This document shows, piece after piece, positions 24,520 through 33,604 of a DNA stretch of 64,000 bases. A program made the translations under genes and the position numbers. Below the pieces are notes generated by a model, which saw nothing but the letters and a program-made list of their open reading frames with translations, had not been told where the DNA came from and did not search any database. Origin of the DNA: Nocardioides humilatus (GTDB lineage Bacteria > Actinomycetota > Actinomycetes > Propionibacteriales > Nocardioidaceae); the NCBI RefSeq assembly GCF_008373755.1, contig NZ_VUJV01000006.1, positions 62,001 through 126,000 of the forward strand, given 5' to 3'. How positions within the stretch are numbered: position 1 is the first letter of the stretch; every line of letters starts with the position of its first letter.

Positions 24520-24543
24520 CGATACAGGTATGTATCGGATACA
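24520..24543. promoter_or_regulatory. Overlapping GATACA/TGTATC palindromes (TetR operator)
   Basis: CGATAC-N6-GTATCG (24520-24537) overlaps TGTATC-G-GATACA (24531-24543), so three GATACA-type half-sites alternate in 24 bases. They lie between the divergent SRPBCC and tetR genes, ten bases before the chosen tetR start. Confidence 0.7.
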
Positions 24544-24553
24544 GTTCTGCATC

Positions 24554-25165
24554 GTGACCGAGAAGCCCCTGACCCGCAGGAGGGCGGAGACGCGCCAGCG
24601 CCTGCTGGACGCGGCGCTCGAGGCCTTCGCCGAGCAGGGCTACGGCGCCACCTCGGTCGAGCAGGTCTGTGCCCGTGCGAACTTCACCCGCGGGGCCTTC
24701 TACTCCAACTTCGACTCGCTCGACGAGCTCTTCCTGGCGATGTGGGAGCAGCGTTCGGCGCAGCTGCTCCACGACCTCGAGGAGCTGCTCGCCGCACCCG
24801 ACGAGGCCAACCTGGCGACGTTGCGTGACGCCGTGGCGCACGTCGCGGACGCCGTACCTGTCGATGACGAGTGGTACCGCGTCACTGCCGAGTTCACGGC
24901 CCACGCGCTGCGCAACCCGATCCTCAAGCAGGTGGTGGCGGCACGTGAGGATGCGATCCTCGCCACCCTGCTGCCGCTGCTCGACCGGCTGATGGCGACC
25001 GTCGGCCGCCGGATCACTGACCGCGACGCGCTCGGGCACGCGCTCGTCGCCGCGCACGACGGCACCACGGTCCAGTGCTTGATCGAGGACGACCAGCAGG
25101 CCGCACGAACGCGGCGTACTGACCTGTTCACCGTGCTCGTCGAGCACTACACCGAGGAGATCTGA
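24554..25165 (+). CDS. TetR family transcriptional regulator
   Basis: 203 aa from GTG at 24554 (MTEKPLTRRRAETRQR). ATG at 24530 lies inside the operator and is rejected. The HTH is at residues 12-58 (TSVEQVCARANFTRGAFYSNF). The stop overlaps the ATG of the KstD-like flavoprotein (TGATG), so the regulator and the enzyme are cotranscribed under self-control. The divergent SRPBCC gene is a second probable target. Confidence 0.9.
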   Translation: MTEKPLTRRRAETRQRLLDAALEAFAEQGYGATSVEQVCARANFTRGAFYSNFDSLDELFLAMWEQRSAQLLHDLEELLAAPDEANLATLRDAVAHVADAVPVDDEWYRVTAEFTAHALRNPILKQVVAAREDAILATLLPLLDRLMATVGRRITDRDALGHALVAAHDGTTVQCLIEDDQQAARTRRTDLFTVLVEHYTEEI

Positions 25166-26859
25166 TGAGCACTCACCCCCAGGGCGACTTCCAGCCGGAC
25201 GTCATCGTCGTCGGCGCGGGCCTCGCCGGCCTCGTCGCCACCCACGAGCTGGCGAAGGCCGGCAAGAAGGTGCTCGTTCTCGACCAGGAGAACCGCAACA
25301 ACCTCGGTGGTCAGGCCTTCTGGTCGCTCGGTGGGCTCTTCTTCGTCGACTCGCCCGAGCAGCGCCGCATGGGCATCAAGGACTCCCACGAGCTGGCTCT
25401 CCAGGACTGGATGGGCTCAGCAGGGTTCGACCGCCTCGACGACGAGGACGTGTGGCCGCAGCGTTGGGCCGAGGCCTACGTCCGGTTCGCCGCCACCGAG
25501 AAGCGGCAGTACCTGCGCGACCTCGGGCTCAAGTCCCTCACGTTCGTCGGCTGGGCCGAGCGAGGCGACGGACGCGCGACCGGGCACGGCAACTCAGTCC
25601 CCCGGTTCCACCTCACCTGGGGCACCGGTCCTGAGGTGGTACGAGTCTTCCTCGAGCCGGTCCTCAAGGCCGAGCAGCAGGGGTTGGTCCGCTTCGCGTT
25701 CCGCCACCAGGTCGACGACCTCGTCGTCGAGGACGGCGCGATCGTCGGCGTCCGGGGCAGCGTGCTGCACACCGACGACGACCTGGCTCGCGGTGTGAAG
25801 TCGTCCCGCGACATCGTCGGCGAGTTCGAGGAGCGGGCGGCCGCTGTCGTCGTCAGCTCCGGCGGCATCGGCCACAACTTCGAGCTCATGCGCCGCAACT
25901 GGCCGACCGATCGCGTCGGTCCCGCGCCGGAGCACATGATCGCGGGCGTCCCCGCCCACGTCGACGGCCGGATGCTCGCCATCACCGAGGCCGCGGGAGG
26001 TCGGATCGTCAACCGCGACCGGATGTGGGCCTACGTCGAGGGCGTCCACAACTGGGACCCGGTCTGGCCCGACCATGCGATCCGGATCCTGCCGGGTCCG
26101 TCGTCGATGTGGTTCGACGCCAACGGGAAGCGGCTCGAGGGCATGTCCGGCGTGCCCGGTGCCGACTCGATCGGCTCCATGAAGCAGATCCTCGCGACCG
26201 GGGCCGACTACTCGTGGTTCGTGCTCGACCAGACGATCATCGAGAAGGAATTCGCCCTGTCGGGGTCGGAGCAGAACCCCGACTGGACCGACAAGGACAT
26301 CCCCCTGATGCTCAAGGACCGCATCATCGGCAAGGGGGCGACCGGACCGGTCGAGGCGTTCAAGGAGCACGGCGAGGACTTCGTCGTCGCCGACACCCTC
26401 GAGCAGCTGGTCGACGGCATGAACAAGCTCGGGCGCGGCGGCCGCGTGCTCGACGTCGAGACGATCCGCACGACCATCGAGGCCCGCGACCGCCAGGTCG
26501 ACAACGCGTTCTGCAAGGACGCCCAGGTGATGGCGATCCACAACGGTCGCCGTGAGCGGACCGGCAAGATCATGCGGGTCGCCAAGCCCCACAAGATCCT
26601 CGACCCGGCCCACGGCCCGCTCATCGCCGTACGCCTCAACATCTTGTCGCGCAAGACGCTCGGCGGGCTGGAGACCAACCTCGACTCCCAGGTGATGGGC
26701 GCCGACGGCAACCCTGTCTCCGGCCTGTACGCCGCCGGCGAGGTCGCTGGTTTCGGCGGCGGGGGAGTGCACGGCTACAACGCGCTCGAGGGCACCTTCC
26801 TCGGCGGCTGCATCTTCTCCGGGCGAGCGGCCGGGCTGGCGCTCGCACGCGATCTCTGA
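25165..26859 (+). CDS. FAD-binding dehydrogenase, 3-ketosteroid dehydrogenase-like
   Basis: 564 aa. FAD motif VVGAGLAGLVATHELAKAGKKVLVLDQE is at about residues 13-40, followed by GGQAFWSLGG. SSGGIGHN lies in the middle, and GLYAAGEVAGFGGGGVHGYNALEGTFLGGCIFSGRAAG spans the C-terminal FAD-contact region. It belongs to the fumarate reductase/KstD flavoprotein superfamily and matches the 'FAD-binding dehydrogenase' group also found in mycobacteria. It likely introduces or reduces a C=C double bond next to a carbonyl. It is coupled to tetR upstream. The substrate is not deducible; steroid-like or terpenoid ketones are possible. Confidence 0.88.
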   Translation: MSTHPQGDFQPDVIVVGAGLAGLVATHELAKAGKKVLVLDQENRNNLGGQAFWSLGGLFFVDSPEQRRMGIKDSHELALQDWMGSAGFDRLDDEDVWPQRWAEAYVRFAATEKRQYLRDLGLKSLTFVGWAERGDGRATGHGNSVPRFHLTWGTGPEVVRVFLEPVLKAEQQGLVRFAFRHQVDDLVVEDGAIVGVRGSVLHTDDDLARGVKSSRDIVGEFEERAAAVVVSSGGIGHNFELMRRNWPTDRVGPAPEHMIAGVPAHVDGRMLAITEAAGGRIVNRDRMWAYVEGVHNWDPVWPDHAIRILPGPSSMWFDANGKRLEGMSGVPGADSIGSMKQILATGADYSWFVLDQTIIEKEFALSGSEQNPDWTDKDIPLMLKDRIIGKGATGPVEAFKEHGEDFVVADTLEQLVDGMNKLGRGGRVLDVETIRTTIEARDRQVDNAFCKDAQVMAIHNGRRERTGKIMRVAKPHKILDPAHGPLIAVRLNILSRKTLGGLETNLDSQVMGADGNPVSGLYAAGEVAGFGGGGVHGYNALEGTFLGGCIFSGRAAGLALARDL

Positions 26860-26875
26860 AGCCGAAGGTAAAAGT

Positions 26876-26909
26876 AGGAATCAACTGCTTCCTGGAATCG
26901 CATGATTCC
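26876..26909. promoter_or_regulatory. Operator GGAATC-GCAT-GATTCC with upstream AGGAA/TTCCT pair
   Basis: The perfect six-base arms at 26894-26899 and 26904-26909 lie just before the tetR ATG at 26924. A weaker pair, AGGAA (26876) and TTCCT (26889), precedes it. This is a probable autoregulatory site. Confidence 0.6.
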
Positions 26910-26923
26910 TGTATGGTCGTGCC

Positions 26924-27634
26924 ATGACCACGGCAACGACCACGCCTGACGACGGCGCAGGCGCCGGCTCAGGCGCGTCGGCGGGCCGCCTCTGGCAGGG
27001 CCAGACGCCCGACGCTCGCGAGGCCGACCGGCGCCAGCGGCTCGTCGATGCCGGCATGGAGCTGCTCGGCACCCAGGGTGTCGCGGCGCTGACCATGCGT
27101 GCCGCGTGCCGCGAGGCCGCCGTCGGTCCCCGTTACTTCTATGAGCTGTTCGCGACCCGCGAGGAGTTCCTCGAGGCGGTCTACGACCAGACGGTCGTCC
27201 AGATGCGCGAGCCGATCCTGGCCGCCGTCGTCTCAGCCGTGGCCGCCGACGGCGTCGCGGCAGCGCTGCACACCGCGTTCGAGACGGCGGTCGCTGTCGT
27301 CGAGGACGACCCCCGCATCGGGCGCATCCTCTTCCGCGAGTCCTCTGCCGACGACACCCTGCGGCCACGATCGCAGGCGGCCATGCCGGAGTTCGTCCTG
27401 GCGATCGTCAGCGAGGTCTTCCCCGACCGCGTCGAGGAGCTCCGCTCCGAATCGGGCACCTGGACCCTGATCGGTTTCTCCGCCGCGGTCTTCGCCCTGT
27501 TCCTCGCGTGGAGCGAGGGCCAACGGCACACCTCGCGCGAGGAGTTCGTGCGGCACTGCACCACCCTGGCGATCGATTCGCTCGGGCTCGACATGGAGCT
27601 GCCGCGGCTGCGGCGGGTAGGAGGATCGCGTTGA
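26924..27634 (+). CDS. TetR family regulator of the hydrolase-to-hydratase operon
   Basis: 236 aa. A low-complexity N-terminus (MTTATTTPDDGAGAGSGASA) precedes the HTH at about residues 38-85 (LTMRAACREAAVGPRYFYELF). The stop overlaps the TTG start of the hydrolase gene, beginning a run of six further genes to 34.4 kb that are mostly coupled. The palindrome upstream suggests the whole operon is repressed by this protein until ligand is present. Confidence 0.9.
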   Translation: MTTATTTPDDGAGAGSGASAGRLWQGQTPDAREADRRQRLVDAGMELLGTQGVAALTMRAACREAAVGPRYFYELFATREEFLEAVYDQTVVQMREPILAAVVSAVAADGVAAALHTAFETAVAVVEDDPRIGRILFRESSADDTLRPRSQAAMPEFVLAIVSEVFPDRVEELRSESGTWTLIGFSAAVFALFLAWSEGQRHTSREEFVRHCTTLAIDSLGLDMELPRLRRVGGSR

Positions 27635-28443
27635 TCAGCTACGACCGCCGGGGGTCAGGAACCCCGATCGTGCTCGTGCACGGCATCGGCAGCCGCTGGC
27701 AGTGCTTCGAGCCGATCCTCGACCGCCTCGCGGAGTCGCACGAGGTCATCTCGATCGACCTGCCGGGCTTCGGCGCCTCTCCGATGGTCGAGGGCGTCGT
27801 CCCCGGGCCCCGCGGATACGCCGACTGGCTGGAGGGCTGGCTCGCTGACAACGGCATCGAGCGGCCGCACCTGGTCGGCAGCTCGATGGGCGGGGGGATC
27901 GGGCTGGAGCTCGGCCGTCGCGGCGTCGCTTCCGCGGTGACCGCCTTCTCCCCGGTCGGCTTCTGGGGCACCGCCGGGCTGCGTTGGACGCAGAGCCTGC
28001 TGACAGTGATGCGCATCGCGGCGCGAACCGCAGGTCCGGCCCTGGATCGTGTCGTGCAGACCCCCACGGGGCGCACGCTCCTGTTGAGCTCGATGTTCGG
28101 CCGGCCGGCTCTGCTCACGCCCGCGATGGCGGAGGGCGACCTGCACGGTCTTGCCGCGGCGACCGCCTTCGAATCGGCGCGCGCCGACTTCGGGCGCTAC
28201 TGGCTCTCCGCCGACGACGACCAGGGCAAGCTCCCGAAGATCCCGGTCACGATCGCGTGGGGCACCAAGGACGTCGTACTGATCCACCGCACGCAGAGCG
28301 CCCGCGCTCGCGCCGCGATGCCCCACGCGCGCCACCTCGACCTGCCCGGATGCGGGCACCTTCCCTTCAACGACGACCCCGACACCTGCGCCCGCCTCAT
28401 CCTCGAGGACGCCGCCATCAAGGCAATCAAGGAGATCCGATGA
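27631..28443 (+). CDS. Alpha/beta hydrolase
   Basis: 270 aa from TTG at 27631, supported by GTAGGAGG seven bases upstream and overlap with the tetR stop. It has VLVHGIGS (oxyanion), the nucleophile elbow VGSSMGGG near residue 89, and the C-terminal His in LPGCGHLPF near 242, with an Asp in WGTKDVV. The family covers esterases, lactonases and C-C hydrolases. With a BVMO in the same operon, ester or lactone hydrolysis is the simplest role. The stop overlaps the ALDH start (ATGA). Confidence 0.88.
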   Translation: MISYDRRGSGTPIVLVHGIGSRWQCFEPILDRLAESHEVISIDLPGFGASPMVEGVVPGPRGYADWLEGWLADNGIERPHLVGSSMGGGIGLELGRRGVASAVTAFSPVGFWGTAGLRWTQSLLTVMRIAARTAGPALDRVVQTPTGRTLLLSSMFGRPALLTPAMAEGDLHGLAAATAFESARADFGRYWLSADDDQGKLPKIPVTIAWGTKDVVLIHRTQSARARAAMPHARHLDLPGCGHLPFNDDPDTCARLILEDAAIKAIKEIR

Positions 28444-29909
28444 CCGAGCAGCTGGTCAGCACCAACCCCGCCAACGACGAGGTCGTGGCCACCTTCCCGA
28501 TCCACACGGCCGAGCAGGTGCAGGCGATCGTCGCCCGCGCCCGTGAGGCGTCGAAGTGGTGGCGCGACCAGGGCTACGCGGGTCGCAAGGACGCCCTGCT
28601 GGCGTGGAAGCGTCACATGGCCGAGCACAGCGCCGACCTGGTCGACCTGATGCACCGCGAGAACGGCAAGCCGCTCACCGACGCGCGCCTCGAGCTGATG
28701 CTCGCGCTCGAGCACATCACTTGGAACGCCAAGCACGCGGGCAAGTACCTCCGCCCCGAGAAGCGCAAGCCCGGTTTCCTGCTCTCCAACTTCTCCGCGC
28801 GCCTCGAGCACGTGCCGTTCGGCGTCGTGGGCGTGATCGGTCCGTGGAACTACCCAGTCTTCACCCCGATGGGCTCGATCGCGACCGCCCTCGCTGCCGG
28901 CAACACCGTGGTGTTCAAGCCGAGCGAATACACCCCCGCGATCGCCGAGTGGTACGTCGACGCCTTCGCCGCCGCCAACCCCGACGCGCCTGAGGGCGTG
29001 CTGTCGCTGGTCACCGGCTTCGGCGAGACCGGCGCCGCGTTGTGCCGGGCGGGTGTCGACAAGCTCGCCTTCACCGGGTCGGGCCCGACCGGCCGCAAGG
29101 TGATGGCTGCCTGTGCCGAGTCGCTCATCCCTGTGGTCATGGAGCTCGGCGGCAAGGACGCGGCGATCGTCGCGCACGACGCCGACCTCGCCAAGGCTGC
29201 CGAGGCGATCGCGTTCGGAGCGCTGGGCAACAGCGGCCAGACCTGCGTCGGCATCGAGCGCGTCTACGTCGAGCGGGTCGTGCGCGACGAGTTCCTCGCG
29301 GAGCTCACCAAGCGCGTCAAGGAGATCCGCCCCGGTTCGGACGACAAGTCGTCCTACGGCCCGATGACGATGCCGAGCCAGATCGCGATCGTGCGTCGTC
29401 ACGTCGAGGACGCCCTCGCGGGCGGCGGCACCGCTGTCGTCGGCGGCATCGAGAGCGTTGGTGACCGCTACATCTCGCCGGTCGTCATCCTCGACCCGCC
29501 GCACTCCTCCTCGGCCATTCAGGAGGAGACCTTCGGCCCGACCCTGACTGTCACCACCGTGGAGTCGCTCGACGAGGCGGTCAAGCTCGCCAACGACACC
29601 CCCTTCGGCCTTGCCGGTGCGGTCTTCTCCAAGAAGCACGCCGAGGAGATCTCCGAGGGCCTCGACACCAGCCAGGTCTCGGTCAACTCCGTCCTCGGCT
29701 TCGCCGGCATGGCGACGCTGCCGCTCGGCGGCAAGGGCGAGAGCGGCTTCGGTCGGATCCACGGGCCCGAGGGCCTGCGCGAGTTCACCCGCCCGCGCGC
29801 CATCGCCACCCAGCGCTACGCGCCGCCGATGAACTTGCTGACCTTCGCCCGCAAGCCGTGGGTCGTGCGCCTCCTTCCGCGCATGATCAAGTGGCTCCAC
29901 GCCCGCTGA
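28440..29909 (+). CDS. NAD(P)-dependent aldehyde dehydrogenase
   Basis: 489 aa with classical motifs: GPWNYPV near residue 139, KPSEYTP, FTGSGPTGRKV, the general-base Glu in MELGGKDAAI near 240, and the nucleophile Cys in GQTCVGIERV near 272. EETFGPTL lies near 363. A hydrophobic/basic C-terminus (KPWVVRLLPRMIKWLHAR) could bind membrane, as in fatty aldehyde dehydrogenases. It oxidises an aldehyde to the acid within the hydrolase/BVMO operon. Confidence 0.92.
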   Translation: MTEQLVSTNPANDEVVATFPIHTAEQVQAIVARAREASKWWRDQGYAGRKDALLAWKRHMAEHSADLVDLMHRENGKPLTDARLELMLALEHITWNAKHAGKYLRPEKRKPGFLLSNFSARLEHVPFGVVGVIGPWNYPVFTPMGSIATALAAGNTVVFKPSEYTPAIAEWYVDAFAAANPDAPEGVLSLVTGFGETGAALCRAGVDKLAFTGSGPTGRKVMAACAESLIPVVMELGGKDAAIVAHDADLAKAAEAIAFGALGNSGQTCVGIERVYVERVVRDEFLAELTKRVKEIRPGSDDKSSYGPMTMPSQIAIVRRHVEDALAGGGTAVVGGIESVGDRYISPVVILDPPHSSSAIQEETFGPTLTVTTVESLDEAVKLANDTPFGLAGAVFSKKHAEEISEGLDTSQVSVNSVLGFAGMATLPLGGKGESGFGRIHGPEGLREFTRPRAIATQRYAPPMNLLTFARKPWVVRLLPRMIKWLHAR

Positions 29910-29923
29910 CAGGACTGAACGTC

Positions 29924-31375
29924 ATGAGATCTCCCTCTGTTGCCGTCATCGGCACCGGCTTCGGCGGCCTGGCCGCCGTGATCGAGCTGAAGAAGCGCGG
30001 CTACGACGACATCGTCGTCTTCGAGAAGGCCGACGACGTCGGTGGCGTGTGGCGCGAGAACACCTACCCGGGCGCTGCCTGCGACGTCCCGTCGCCCTTC
30101 TACTCCTACTCCTACGAGCCCAACCCGCGCTGGCCGCACCGCTTCTCCCGCCAGCCGGCGATCCTCGACTACATCCGCAACGTCGCCGACAAGTACGACG
30201 TCCGCCGCCACGTCCGCTTCAGCACGGAGGTCGTGAGCGCGGCCTTCGACGAGAGCACCGGCAAGTGGACGGTCGAGACCGACCACGGCGACGCCGTCGT
30301 GGTCGACGTACTCGTGTCGGCCGTGGGTCAGCTCTCGCGCCCGTCCTACCCCGACATCGAGGGTGCGGAGACCTTCGAGGGTCCGGCCTTCCACTCGGCG
30401 CTGTGGGACCACGACGTCGACCTCGCGGGCAAGCGGGTCGCCGTGATCGGCACCGGCGCCAGCGCGGTGCAGTTCGTGCCCGAGATCCAGCCCGAGGTCG
30501 CCCAGCTCACCCTCTTCCAGCGGTCCGCGCCCTATATCCACGCGCGCCCCGACCGCGAGTTCAGCGAGCTGCACCACCAGGTCTTCGAGAAGCTGCCGGC
30601 GGCGCTGCAGGTCGAGCGCGGCTACTGGTACTCCCGCACCGAGAGCCTCGGCATCGCGCTGCTCCACTCCAAGGCCCTGTCGACCTACTTCGAGTGGACG
30701 TGCAAGCGCCACATGAAGAAGCAGACCAAGGCCAAGGCCGGTCTCTTCGAGAAGATCTGGCCGACCTACACCTTCGGTTGCAAGCGGGTCCTCTTCTCCA
30801 ACGACTACCTGCCGGCGCTGGCACAGCCCAACGTCGAGGTCGAGACCGAGCGGATCACCGGGATCACGCCCACCGGCGTGGTCACCGCCGACGGTGTCGA
30901 GCACGAGACCGACGTCATCATCTGGGGCACCGGCTTCAAGGCGACCGAGTTCCTCGCGCCGATGTCGATCAAGGGCGCCGGCGGCCGCGACCTCCACGAC
31001 GTGTGGCGCGACGGCGCGCGGGCCTACTACGGCATCTCGGTGCCGCACTTCCCGAACCTGTTCGTGATGTACGGCCCCAACACCAACACCGGTGGCGGGT
31101 CGATCATCTTCTTCCTCGAGACCCAGGCGCGCTACCTCGGCGACTACGTCGACCACCTCGCCGACGTCAGCGGCCAGCTGGTCGTCCGGCCCGAGGTGGA
31201 GCAGGACTTCGACGAGCGGACCCAGGAGCGGCTCAACGACAGCGTGTGGAGCCAGTGCGCGTCGTGGTACCGCAACGAGAACGGACGGGTGACGACCAAC
31301 TGGCCGTCGCTCGCAGTGCAGTACAAGGCGCAGGCGAAATTCGATCCTGCTGACTACGAGGTGGTGGGTCAGTGA
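29924..31375 (+). CDS. Baeyer-Villiger-type flavin monooxygenase (second copy)
   Basis: 483 aa. VIGTGFGGLAA binds FAD at residues 8-18 and GGVWRENTYPGAACDVPS follows. The fingerprint reads FEGPAFHSALWDHD near residue 151 (Asp replaces the classical Pro), the NADPH site is VIGTGASAVQ near 175, and WGTGF is near 330. It is clearly related to, but distinct from, the BVMO at 8-9.5 kb. The stop overlaps the GTG of the GMC oxidase gene. Confidence 0.92.
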   Translation: MRSPSVAVIGTGFGGLAAVIELKKRGYDDIVVFEKADDVGGVWRENTYPGAACDVPSPFYSYSYEPNPRWPHRFSRQPAILDYIRNVADKYDVRRHVRFSTEVVSAAFDESTGKWTVETDHGDAVVVDVLVSAVGQLSRPSYPDIEGAETFEGPAFHSALWDHDVDLAGKRVAVIGTGASAVQFVPEIQPEVAQLTLFQRSAPYIHARPDREFSELHHQVFEKLPAALQVERGYWYSRTESLGIALLHSKALSTYFEWTCKRHMKKQTKAKAGLFEKIWPTYTFGCKRVLFSNDYLPALAQPNVEVETERITGITPTGVVTADGVEHETDVIIWGTGFKATEFLAPMSIKGAGGRDLHDVWRDGARAYYGISVPHFPNLFVMYGPNTNTGGGSIIFFLETQARYLGDYVDHLADVSGQLVVRPEVEQDFDERTQERLNDSVWSQCASWYRNENGRVTTNWPSLAVQYKAQAKFDPADYEVVGQ

Positions 31376-33045
31376 CGACCAAGAAGTACGACTACGACGT
31401 CATCGTCGTCGGATCGGGTTTCGGCGGCAGCGTGACCGCGCTGCGGCTGACGGAGAAGGGCTACAAGGTCGGCGTGCTCGAGTCCGGGCGACGCTGGAAC
31501 GCCGAGGACCTCCCGAAGACCAACTGGAACCTCCGCAAGTCCATCTGGGCGCCTCGGCTCGGCCTCACCGGTCCGCAGCGGATCAGCACCCTCGGCAAGT
31601 GCCTCGTCTTCAGTGGCGCCGGCGTCGGCGGCGGCTCGCTGATCTACGGCAACACGCTCTACGAGCCGCTGCCGGCCTTCTACCAGGACAAGGCCTGGGC
31701 CCACATCACCGACTGGCAGCAAGAGCTCGCGCCTTACTACGACCAGGCCAAGCGGATGCTCGGCGTCGTCGAGAACCCGCGGGTCGGCCCGAAGGACGAC
31801 ATCTTGCTGCAGGTCGCCAAGGACCGCGGCGTGGCCGAGACCTTCCACAAGACCCAGGTCGGCGTCTTCTTCAACGAGGGCAAAGAGGGCAAAGAGGTCG
31901 ACGACCCCTACTTCGGCGGCGCCGGTCCGCGTCGTGCGGGCTGCATCCACTGCTCGGAGTGCTTCACCGGCTGCAAGCACAACGCGAAGAACACCACGAC
32001 CACCAACTACCTCTACCTCGCTGAGAGCAAGGGCGCCGAGGTGCACCCGCTCACCACGGTGACGTCGGTGAAGAAGGATGACGACGGCGGCTACGTCGTC
32101 GAGACCGAGCGAGCCAACGGCAAGCTCCGCAAGGGCCGCAAGACCTTCCGGGCCCAGCAGGTCGTCTTCGCTGCGGCGGCACTCGGCACCCAGAAACTGC
32201 TCCACAAGCTCAAGGACGAGGGCACGCTGCCCGAGCTCTCGCCGCGCCTGGGCGAGCTCACCCGCAGCAACTCCGAGGCGATCATCGGCGTGCAGAGCAA
32301 GAGCCGCTTCGACTTCGCCCAGGGTGTCGCGATCACGTCATCGATCCACCCGGAGCCGCAGACCCACGTCGAGGTCTGCACCTACGGCAAGGGCCAGAAC
32401 TCGCTCTTCGCGCAGACGGTGCCGATGATCGACGGGGGAGCGTTCCGCTTCATGCGGTTCCTCCTCGGCGTCGTGCTGCACCCGCTGACGATGCTGCGGT
32501 CCCTCAACCTGCGGCGGGCGTCGGAGCGGTCGGTGATCCTGCTGGTGATGCAGTCGCTCGACAACTCCCTCACGTCCTACCGCAAGGGTGGTCTGCTCAA
32601 GACGAAGCAGGGGACCGGGGAGCCCAACCCCGACTGGATCCCCCTGGCCCACGAGATCGCGCGGGAGTACGCCGGCCACGCCGATGCCGACGCCGGCAAC
32701 GTCGCGACCGACATCTTCAACATCCCGGCGACCGCGCACTACATCGGCGGCTGCACGATCGGTGACTCGAGCGCCACCGGCGTGATCGACCCCTACCAGC
32801 GGATCTATGGCTACCCCGGCCTGCACATCGCCGACGGGAGCGCGATCACCGCCAACCTCGGCGTCAACCCGTCGCTCACGATCACCGCCCAGGCGGAGCG
32901 GGCGATGTCCTTCTGGCCCAACAAGGGTCAGGCCGACCCGCGGCCGGCTCTCGGCTCGTCCTACGAGCGCGTCGCGCCTGTCATGCCCAACGCACCCGTG
33001 GTGCCCGAGTCCGCTCCGGGTGCGCTGCGCCTGGCGAGCGCCTGA
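31372..33045 (+). CDS. GMC oxidoreductase, ChoD/cholesterol-oxidase-like
   Basis: 557 aa from GTG (GTGA overlap). VVGSGFGGSVTALRL binds FAD at residues 12-26; GAGVGGGSLIYGNTLYEP follows at about 82-99. A Cys-rich segment, CIHCSECFTGCKHNAKN, near residue 190 gives CxxCxxCxxxC, typical of the mycobacterial ChoD branch. IGGCTIGDSSATGVIDPYQRIYG and GVNPSLTITAQAERA form the C-terminal active-site region. It likely oxidises a sterol-like or cyclic alcohol to the ketone that the preceding BVMO could use. Confidence 0.88.
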   Translation: MTTKKYDYDVIVVGSGFGGSVTALRLTEKGYKVGVLESGRRWNAEDLPKTNWNLRKSIWAPRLGLTGPQRISTLGKCLVFSGAGVGGGSLIYGNTLYEPLPAFYQDKAWAHITDWQQELAPYYDQAKRMLGVVENPRVGPKDDILLQVAKDRGVAETFHKTQVGVFFNEGKEGKEVDDPYFGGAGPRRAGCIHCSECFTGCKHNAKNTTTTNYLYLAESKGAEVHPLTTVTSVKKDDDGGYVVETERANGKLRKGRKTFRAQQVVFAAAALGTQKLLHKLKDEGTLPELSPRLGELTRSNSEAIIGVQSKSRFDFAQGVAITSSIHPEPQTHVEVCTYGKGQNSLFAQTVPMIDGGAFRFMRFLLGVVLHPLTMLRSLNLRRASERSVILLVMQSLDNSLTSYRKGGLLKTKQGTGEPNPDWIPLAHEIAREYAGHADADAGNVATDIFNIPATAHYIGGCTIGDSSATGVIDPYQRIYGYPGLHIADGSAITANLGVNPSLTITAQAERAMSFWPNKGQADPRPALGSSYERVAPVMPNAPVVPESAPGALRLASA

Positions 33046-33055
33046 GAGGAATCCG

Positions 33056-33604
33056 ATGACGACCACCACCGAGGCGACCGCGCAGCTCGCTGCGCTCGAG
33101 CTCAGTGCGACCCCCGAGAGCGCGCTCGCCTTGTTCGACTCGCTGCCTGCTGTGGCGTGCTCCGAGATGTCGGGCCGCTACCGCGGTCGCGAGCTCTTCA
33201 CGGGCCACCCGATGGACGGGCTGCTGGCCGCCTCGGGGTGGTACGGGAAGCAGTTCGACGATGTCGATCACGTCCACCCGTTGCTGTTCAAGAGCCCGGG
33301 CGGCGACATCTTCCCGGTCGAGCCGCGCAAGATGCCGCTCGGCGTCGCAGCCAAGGTGCCGGCGAAGGCCGTCTCCAAGGCGCACACGACGGTGGGTGTG
33401 CTCAAGCCGGCGATCCGCACGAAGAAGCACCGCGCACGGCTGCGCGCCGTGGACTACCGCGGGGTCGTGAGTGCCGCGATGGTCTACGACCACCTGCCGA
33501 TCATCGACGTGTTCCGTCGCGTCGACGCCGACACCCTGCTCGGCGTGATGGACCTGCGCGGGTCCACGCCGTACGTCTTCATCCTCGAGAAGGACGGCGA
33601 GTGA
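33056..33604 (+). CDS. GXWXG / DUF4334 domain protein
   Basis: 182 aa, with GAGAGGAA before the ATG. The N-terminal part holds MSGRYRGRELFTGHPMDGLLAASGWYGKQFDD, where GWYGK is the GXWXG-type signature. The C-terminal DUF4334 part includes YRGVVSAAMVYDHLPIIDVFR and VDADTLLGVMD. This domain pair occurs widely in actinomycetes as a probable small-ligand-binding protein; the function is not established. The stop overlaps the hydratase start (GTGA). Confidence 0.82.
   Translation: MTTTTEATAQLAALELSATPESALALFDSLPAVACSEMSGRYRGRELFTGHPMDGLLAASGWYGKQFDDVDHVHPLLFKSPGGDIFPVEPRKMPLGVAAKVPAKAVSKAHTTVGVLKPAIRTKKHRARLRAVDYRGVVSAAMVYDHLPIIDVFRRVDADTLLGVMDLRGSTPYVFILEKDGE

Noticed and set aside
24530-24553. 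ATG 24530 as start of the tetR gene
   Set aside because: It lies within the operator palindromes and adds an atypical MYRIQFCI leader. GTG 24554 gives a normal TetR N-terminus.
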